A stretch of 64,000 nt of DNA, taken from assembly GCF_000424385.1 (NCBI RefSeq), contig NZ_AUJU01000020.1, positions 1 through 64,000 on the forward strand, written 5' to 3'. This stretch comes from Butyrivibrio sp. LC3010 (GTDB lineage Bacteria; Bacillota; Clostridia; Lachnospirales; Lachnospiraceae). The notes under the pieces are model-generated. The model did not search any database, was not told the DNA's origin, and was given only the letters and a program-made list of their open reading frames with translations. How positions within the stretch are numbered: the stretch's first letter is position 1; every line of letters begins with the position of its first letter. The position numbers and the translations under genes were made by a program. Shown here piece after piece: positions 58,861 to 64,000 of this stretch.

Positions 58861-60087
58861 GTTTCTAAGCCATACGATATCCTGATCAAATGCTTTTAAT
58901 AGTGCGTCAGAGTATTTGGATTTCCGTACAGCATCAGTGCGCCTTAAAGCAGATAGGGAATCCTGAAGCTCTATTATTTTTTCAAGAGTTTCCTTCATCT
59001 CATCACTAAGTGACCTTGCGCCTCTAATGCACCCATCCAGAACACTTCCGATTCTGCTCCCTTTATAGGTAATCTGTCTGGCAGAATTCATGATTTCAGA
59101 TCTGAAAACCTCCAGGGCTTTTAAATAGTTTTTCTGAAGCGAATCCTGCTTTTTCATGGCAGCGCGAAAATCCTGATTAAGAGTGGACAGGCTTTTTATC
59201 AGAATATTCGTATAGTTTGTACTTTGCCTGTAATATTCGTTGCATACGGAAGAATACATATCAGCGTATTTCGTGGAGTCCCGATGAGCAGATTCAATCG
59301 TATTGAGAGATGACCGAACGGTATTAAAGCCGTTTTCAAGGGTTCCCAGCTCAGCGTCCAAAGCCGCAGATATATCGTGGATTTTTCTTGAAAGATTTCC
59401 TACCTCGGCAGCGATCCTGGTTGAAAATTCCCGGCTTTCTTCATTCATATGTGTAGCTTCTATTGTGGTGTGTAGCGCAAAAAGATCTGCCTCGGATGCA
59501 AGGGCTTCGAGCATATCTTTCTTTTCCGAAAGACTCTGCACCTGCTTGTGATACTGCTCCAGGCTGGACAGGGTGTATGATACTGATTTTTTCAGAATAT
59601 GGGAAAAAGAGGAGTAACTTCTTATCTGCATGATAAGTTCCTGGTCCGGCATATATTCATCAGAAAGCTTTTGCAGATTGATCTGAGGAATTTCAATATT
59701 CCCTGCAAGATCGGAATTAGCCGGAAGCTCCGGAAGATTATCGGTAGATTCTCTGATTGAGGAAAGGGCATCGCTTATTTTTACCATGGTTTCCCCAAGA
59801 ATATTTACATCATCAATATGACCGCCTGAAGCAGCAATGATTTCAAGCAGCATATCAGAAAGATTGTCAAAGGCTTCGTCCTGATCAGATGCAAAGGAAT
59901 TAAGATCCCCCTCTATCTGATCGCGTCTTCCTTTTAAAGCGGTGGGAATATCGCGGATCGGTGCGATGAGGTCTGAAAGGCGTTTCCTTTTTACAACCTC
60001 CTGCCTGCTGATTGTAGGAGCATACTCTTCAAGCGGCAAGTAATTATTATCAAGTTCATCATCAAAATCCCTGCCAAATAGTGCCAA
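58822..60087 (-). CDS. Cytosolic chemoreceptor-like coiled-coil protein
   Basis: 421 residues, no transmembrane helix, largely helical. The segment EADLFALHTTIEATHMNEES followed by REFSTRIAAEVGNLSRKI (about 197-235) aligns with the signalling hairpin tip of chemotaxis receptors (compare QTNLLSLNASIEAARAGEAG in the receptor at 36877). However, most CheA/CheW contact residues are changed. Flanking regions are heptad-rich. I infer an unusual cytosolic receptor or scaffold. The C-terminus is basic, and its last codons are repeated downstream with stops. The start is at the conserved MALFGRDF; GGGGG lies upstream. Confidence 0.62.
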   Translation of the reverse strand: MALFGRDFDDELDNNYLPLEEYAPTISRQEVVKRKRLSDLIAPIRDIPTALKGRRDQIEGDLNSFASDQDEAFDNLSDMLLEIIAASGGHIDDVNILGETMVKISDALSSIRESTDNLPELPANSDLAGNIEIPQINLQKLSDEYMPDQELIMQIRSYSSFSHILKKSVSYTLSSLEQYHKQVQSLSEKKDMLEALASEADLFALHTTIEATHMNEESREFSTRIAAEVGNLSRKIHDISAALDAELGTLENGFNTVRSSLNTIESAHRDSTKYADMYSSVCNEYYRQSTNYTNILIKSLSTLNQDFRAAMKKQDSLQKNYLKALEVFRSEIMNSARQITYKGSRIGSVLDGCIRGARSLSDEMKETLEKIIELQDSLSALRRTDAVRKSKYSDALLKAFDQDIVWLRNKIENVLEDAENE

Positions 60088-60324
60088 GATTACGCCCCCT
60101 CCCCAAGAATATTGTAAGGTAAAAGTGATTAAGAATCATACCTTCATAAAAGTCTATATATAGTAAAATTATACCATAATAGCTCGTGAATTTCCGCAGA
60201 AATAAAAAAAGAGTTACCACAATTTATTGCAAGTAATGTATTTAAAAAACACAATATATGGTATAATTCCTTTATAAACAACTTTGTTTCAACCGACCAA
60301 ATTTCATAATCGGGGGGAAAGTGC

Positions 60325-61716
60325 ATGAAAAAAATCTATGTACTCGATACTAACGTCCTCATTCAGGCACCACATGCTTTAAAGTGTTTTGATGATAACG
60401 ATGTTATCCTGCCACTGGTGGTACTTGAAGAACTGGATTCGCACAAGCGCGACGAGGGTGAGCGGGGTGCCAATGTCCGTGAAGTGATCCGTTTGCTTGA
60501 AGAGCTGCGGGAGAAAGGAGATCTTACCAAGGGAGTTGAGCTGCAGGATGGCGCAATTCTCAGGATTGAGAAGAATTTTAAAGACGTAGAATTGCCAAAG
60601 GATATGACGGAGTATAAATCCGATAATCGTATCCTCAGAGTATGCAAAGGGCTTTCCGATACATCCAAGGAACAGGTTATTCTGGTAACGAAGGATATAT
60701 TGATGCGTATAAAGGCGCAGCTTCTAGGAATTAAAGCTCAGGATTTTACAACTGAACAGGTAGTATCACATGGAGAACAGTATGCCGGACGCATAAGAGT
60801 TTATGCACCCGAGGAGAATTTTAAGGAGTTTAGAAGAAAAGGAGTTCCGGTGGACGTAGTTTATACCTGCGATGGAGCGGGTAATAAAATCAAGCCGGAG
60901 CTTTATGAAAATGAATTTGTCGTACTCCAAAGCGATCAGGCCACTAATAAGACTCAGATGGGCAGGGTTGATCATGGAGTGATTAGGAAGCTTGAATTTG
61001 AAAAGGCACAGCCCTACGGGGTCACCCCCAGAAATGCCGGGCAGTATTTCCTTCAGGAGGCACTTATGCAGCCTGCTGAGAAGGCACCTTTGGTTATTGT
61101 AAAGGGAATGGCAGGAACTGCAAAGACATTTTATTCGCTGGCTGTTGGTCTTGAGAAAATGGTTAATCGTCCCACGGGAGAATACAGAAGAATTCTGGTC
61201 TGCAGACCTAATTCGCAGTTTGATGATGATATTGGTTTCCTCCCTGGCGATGAACAGGAGAAGATCGGGCCTCTTATGAGACCTATAATAGATAATCTGG
61301 AGCAGCTGATTGATTCCAGTGAAGAAGAACGATATCAGGATGAAAAGGAGCTTCAGGATAAAACAGAAGAGATATTTGAGAGGGGAATTGTTCAGACTGA
61401 AGCGCTGAATTTTATCAGAGGGCGTTCTATTTTAAAAACCTATCTCATTATTGATGAAGCTCAGAATATGACACCGGCTCAGGCAAAAGGTATCATAACC
61501 AGAGCAGGTAAGGACACTAAGATAATTCTTTTAGGTGATCCGAACCAGATCGATCGTCCATTCCTTGATGAGAGGACAAATGGCTTGTCCTACGCGTCCG
61601 AGCACATGAAGGGCTCAGAACTGTGCTGGCAGATAACCTTGTCTACAGAGGAATGTGAGAGATCAAGACTTGCAATGGATGCTATTGGAAGAATGAGAGA
61701 TAAAGTGATAATGTGA
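60325..61716 (+). CDS. PhoH-family ATPase with N-terminal PIN domain
   Basis: 463 residues. A PIN-like ribonuclease domain (KKIYVLDTNVLIQAPHALKC, VVLEELDSHKRDEGERGANV, about 1-130) is joined to a PhoH ATPase. The ATPase has a Walker A-like GMAGTAKTFYSLAVG, LIIDEAQNMTPAQAKGIITR and LLGDPNQIDRP. This is the PhoH2/YlaK type, which couples RNA unwinding with PIN-domain cleavage. GGGGGAAAG lies before the ATG. A TATAAT at 60262-60267 is a probable -10 box. The gene stands alone and is followed by a terminator. Confidence 0.9.
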   Translation: MKKIYVLDTNVLIQAPHALKCFDDNDVILPLVVLEELDSHKRDEGERGANVREVIRLLEELREKGDLTKGVELQDGAILRIEKNFKDVELPKDMTEYKSDNRILRVCKGLSDTSKEQVILVTKDILMRIKAQLLGIKAQDFTTEQVVSHGEQYAGRIRVYAPEENFKEFRRKGVPVDVVYTCDGAGNKIKPELYENEFVVLQSDQATNKTQMGRVDHGVIRKLEFEKAQPYGVTPRNAGQYFLQEALMQPAEKAPLVIVKGMAGTAKTFYSLAVGLEKMVNRPTGEYRRILVCRPNSQFDDDIGFLPGDEQEKIGPLMRPIIDNLEQLIDSSEEERYQDEKELQDKTEEIFERGIVQTEALNFIRGRSILKTYLIIDEAQNMTPAQAKGIITRAGKDTKIILLGDPNQIDRPFLDERTNGLSYASEHMKGSELCWQITLSTEECERSRLAMDAIGRMRDKVIM

Positions 61717-61725
61717 TTTATAGTA

Positions 61726-61763
61726 AATACCCTCGTGAGGTTGAGTCTTTCGAGGGTATTTTT
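61726..61763 (+). terminator. Intrinsic terminator after phoH
   Basis: AATACCCTCG pairs with CGAGGGTATT (61726-61735 with 61751-61760), then T residues. It ends 13 bases before the DNA polymerase IV start codon. Confidence 0.8.
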
Positions 61764-61776
61764 GTGGGCTATAGTT

Positions 61777-63381
61777 ATGAATGGTAATAGTAGAAGAAAG
61801 ATAATTTTTCATATAGATGTTAATTCTGCATTTCTCTCTTGGACTGCGGTGAAACGCCTGAAAGAGGATCCGGATTCCATAGACCTCAGGACTATTCCCT
61901 CTGTAGTAGGAGGAGATATTAAAACGAGGCACGGGATAGTGACAGCAAAATCTATCCCTGCCAAAAAATATGGAATTAATACCGCTGAGCCAATCACAAG
62001 TGCTCTGCAGAAATGCCCAAAGCTTGTGGTTGTTCCTTCCGATTTCAAGACCTACAGGGAGTATTCTCATGCATTTATCGATATTTTGAGGAGCTACTCA
62101 GAGATCCTTGAGCAGGTTTCTATCGATGAGGCATTCCTGGATGTAACCGGGCTATCATCATTTGATGTGAAGAAGCATTTGATGGATGTGTTTTCGGGTG
62201 AAGCAAGCACAGATGAAGACTTATATACAGATAAAACCAGTATTGAAGAAGCACATGCGGATAATATGAGTTCTGCAGGTGAAAAGTATACTAAAGGGAC
62301 TAATAATGTAGAAGAATCCTATGCAGATGGAACTAATCATGTAGAGAAATCATATGTTGAAGGTACTAAACATGAAAAAGAATCCTATGTTGATGGACCC
62401 GGGAATGGGGCTGAATCCTATATTATTAGAAATAATCATGCAGAAGATCTTTATGCAGGTAGAAAGCAGTTGCAGAATAAGATAGACTCAATCGAAGGAA
62501 TTAACGAGCCGTTTCCGATATGTCTTGCCGCTGCCATCAGGTATGAGATCCGGACGAAGCTTGGATTTACTGTAAATGTGGGAATATCTACGAATAAATT
62601 ACTTGCTAAGATGGCAAGTGATTTTACAAAGCCTGACAAGACCCACACCCTCTATCTTGAAGAAATACAGGATAAAATGTGGGGGCTCGATATAGGCGAC
62701 CTTTTTGGATGTGGCAAAAAGAGTGCTGAAAAGCTCCGTGGAGTAGGAATTCGAACAATTGGTGAAGCCGCCACAGCTGACATGGATCTTCTAAAGTCTC
62801 AGCTTGGAGAAAAGTCAGGGGATTACATAAAAAGAAGTGCTAACGGAATCGGATCGGATACTGTTCATCCTGAGAGAGAGGATGCCAAGAGCTATTCGAA
62901 TGAGACCACCATGACCTACGATATCACTGCTGCAAATTATGACCAGGACATGCCTCCGGTAGTCAGGTACCTTTCTGAGAAAGTATCCGGCAGACTTAAG
63001 CGCGATGGCGTATATGGCGGAACAGTGACAGCGCAGGTTAAAACCAATGATTTCAAGCGTTTTTCAAGGCAGATAAAGCTTTCAGAATCCACTGACAATG
63101 CAGATGTCATCTATGATAATGCCATGTTTCTTTTGGGGAATCTTCTAACCGGAGAAAATGGACTTTTTGAAGATGACATTGGAATCAGACTGGTGGGGGT
63201 CGGAGTCGATAATCTTGATAACGGAGAATACCGACAGGTGAATCTCTTTGACTGGGCAACCACCGGGCAGGCTGAAATCAAAAAAGAAAAGGAACTTAAT
63301 GAGAAGCAGGAAAAGCTTGTGGAAATGGAGCGCCTAATAAAGGGCAAGTTTGGAGACGACGCCATCAGCAAGGGACTATAA
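61777..63381 (+). CDS. dinB: DNA polymerase IV-like Y-family polymerase with inserted repeat tract
   Basis: 534 residues from ATG 61777; the frame opens earlier but lies in the terminator. Y-family motifs are IIFHIDVNSAFLSW (catalytic Asp), KTRHGIVTAKSIPAKKYGI, EQVSIDEAFLDVTG (Asp-Glu pair), GFTVNVGISTNKLLAKMASD and the little-finger region. A clamp-binding-like RQVNLFDWA lies near the end. Between the palm motif (about 125) and AIRYEIR (about 252) are some 110 extra residues, half of them 11-residue repeats. Ordinary DinB proteins are about 350-420 residues. The insertion replaces a short loop, so activity may survive. No clear ribosome site. Confidence 0.85.
   Translation: MNGNSRRKIIFHIDVNSAFLSWTAVKRLKEDPDSIDLRTIPSVVGGDIKTRHGIVTAKSIPAKKYGINTAEPITSALQKCPKLVVVPSDFKTYREYSHAFIDILRSYSEILEQVSIDEAFLDVTGLSSFDVKKHLMDVFSGEASTDEDLYTDKTSIEEAHADNMSSAGEKYTKGTNNVEESYADGTNHVEKSYVEGTKHEKESYVDGPGNGAESYIIRNNHAEDLYAGRKQLQNKIDSIEGINEPFPICLAAAIRYEIRTKLGFTVNVGISTNKLLAKMASDFTKPDKTHTLYLEEIQDKMWGLDIGDLFGCGKKSAEKLRGVGIRTIGEAATADMDLLKSQLGEKSGDYIKRSANGIGSDTVHPEREDAKSYSNETTMTYDITAANYDQDMPPVVRYLSEKVSGRLKRDGVYGGTVTAQVKTNDFKRFSRQIKLSESTDNADVIYDNAMFLLGNLLTGENGLFEDDIGIRLVGVGVDNLDNGEYRQVNLFDWATTGQAEIKKEKELNEKQEKLVEMERLIKGKFGDDAISKGL
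62299..62463 (+). repeat. Five 33-base tandem repeats inside dinB
   Basis: Residues 175-229 are five 11-residue units: TNNVEESYADG, TNHVEKSYVEG, TKHEKESYVDG, PGNGAESYIIR and NNHAEDLYAGR. The unit in DNA is exactly 33 bases. The first three are closest. Upstream, 165-174 is a shortened unit. It is acidic and probably disordered. Confidence 0.85.
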
Positions 63382-63384
63382 GAA

Positions 63385-64000
63385 TCAGGAATTCGTGAAT
63401 GTATCAACCTTCACTGAATGCACGACAAATCTTCTTCCGCTTCCGGATTGCCCCTGGCACGTGGACAAGGTGAGAAGAGAAGGGTAATCCTCAAAACTAA
63501 CATCGTTTGGAATATCCATCATGGAATTTCTTTTAACAAATTTCAGATATTCATCATAGCCTTCATGGTCCTTCACTTCGGTATAGCTGTAGGAACCGTC
63601 AGTTGTAATGTAATAGGAAAAAACTCTGTACTTAAGTATTTTATCTTTAGTATAGATATATATGAAAGGATCCTTTTCAAGCGGATTCTCATCTCCTGAT
63701 TTGTATAGAGATTTGAGAGAACCAAACATTGACTGATTTTTCATGTTATGTCCAAAAATCATATCGCTCAGGCCGCAGAAATTCTCATCACTAAGGACAT
63801 CCATAAAGATTGCGCCGGCCTTATTATTTTTTCCATCAAAGGTCTTATAGAGATACTGATCTATGCTCTGCTCCTTAACAATAGGATAGTTGATTTTGGA
63901 AAATGCCGGAAAATACAACCATCCGATAAAATCTGAATTAATTTCCTCTAACGCAGCAAAATTGATGTCGAGCTTCGGGTAGTCCTCCGGACTTTCAGAA
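63385..64000 (-). CDS. Class B sortase, C-terminal part (runs off the window)
   Basis: The frame extends from the stop at 63385 to the window edge without interruption, past the internal ATG at 63918 (it reads NSDFIGWLYFPAF just before). The sortase B pattern is present: GAIFMDVLSDENF, MIFGHNMKNQSMFGSLKSLY with the catalytic His, LTLSTCQGQS with the Cys and GRRFVVHSVKVD with the Arg. The N-terminal signal anchor lies outside. Sortase B links proteins with NPQTN-like signals to the wall, often for iron capture. The gene is convergent with dinB, 3 bases apart. Confidence 0.85.
   Translation of the reverse strand, partial: SESPEDYPKLDINFAALEEINSDFIGWLYFPAFSKINYPIVKEQSIDQYLYKTFDGKNNKAGAIFMDVLSDENFCGLSDMIFGHNMKNQSMFGSLKSLYKSGDENPLEKDPFIYIYTKDKILKYRVFSYYITTDGSYSYTEVKDHEGYDEYLKFVKRNSMMDIPNDVSFEDYPSLLTLSTCQGQSGSGRRFVVHSVKVDTFTNS

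Noticed and set aside
62299..62463. Five regularly spaced 33-base repeats, considered as a CRISPR array
   Set aside because: The repeats are contiguous without spacers, translate to an 11-residue protein repeat in the frame of dinB, and no cas gene is present.

Overview
The window looks like a chromosomal piece of a low-to-moderate GC Gram-positive anaerobe of the Lachnospiraceae (Butyrivibrio or Pseudobutyrivibrio type). This rests on recognised families (DUF5688, CD3324, DUF4379 zinc ribbons, DUF1848, sortase B), strong AGGAGG ribosome sites, frequent TTG starts, Gram-positive signal peptides and lipoboxes, and a fermentative gene set with a fumarate-reductase-like operon. No rRNA, tRNA or CRISPR array was seen. 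The species is an inference.

Region 1 to about 21.4 kb is accessory and partly decayed. It holds an IS91-like transposase end, a serine recombinase lacking its catalytic domain, a MutT-type Nudix hydrolase, a GyrI-like protein, a large Fn3-like surface protein, a dead winged-helix regulator and a small secreted peptide. Between two remnants that look like the tail of an rRNA methyltransferase gene (11.06 and 15.74 kb) lies a small defence-like segment: a DUF4379 zinc ribbon, a helicase stump, an HTH/zinc-finger protein, an orphan AbiEi-like antitoxin, and an AbiF-type HEPN protein behind its own promoter and a short structured leader RNA. A lipid/acyl-transfer group with an XRE-AbrB regulator follows.

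Region 21.5 to 45.9 kb is mostly intact. It contains a phospholipase C/inositol monophosphatase fusion and a DUF3089 hydrolase. A DNA-repair-like run follows (SNF2 helicase, SPL-type radical SAM protein, DUF1848 protein, YjbR-MGMT fusion), then a three-gene fumarate reductase operon. Next come a complete ferric-siderophore ABC system under a DtxR-like operator, a chemoreceptor, an MBOAT/SGNH polysaccharide O-acylation pair, two transporters and a hydrolase.

Region 46 to 64 kb starts with three paralogous secreted proteins, each with its own strong promoter and the same GTCACG motif at the predicted transcription start. A probable operon follows: a TIR-TM-WD40 protein, a membrane protein with two NAD-binding-like Rossmann domains and a RyR-like domain, and a lipoprotein esterase. 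This is the best candidate here for an undescribed signalling or immune system. The window closes with a Sel1-like protein, a cytosolic chemoreceptor-like coiled coil whose last 13 codons (stop included) are tandemly triplicated, PhoH, a DNA polymerase IV with an inserted 11-residue repeat tract, and a partial sortase B.
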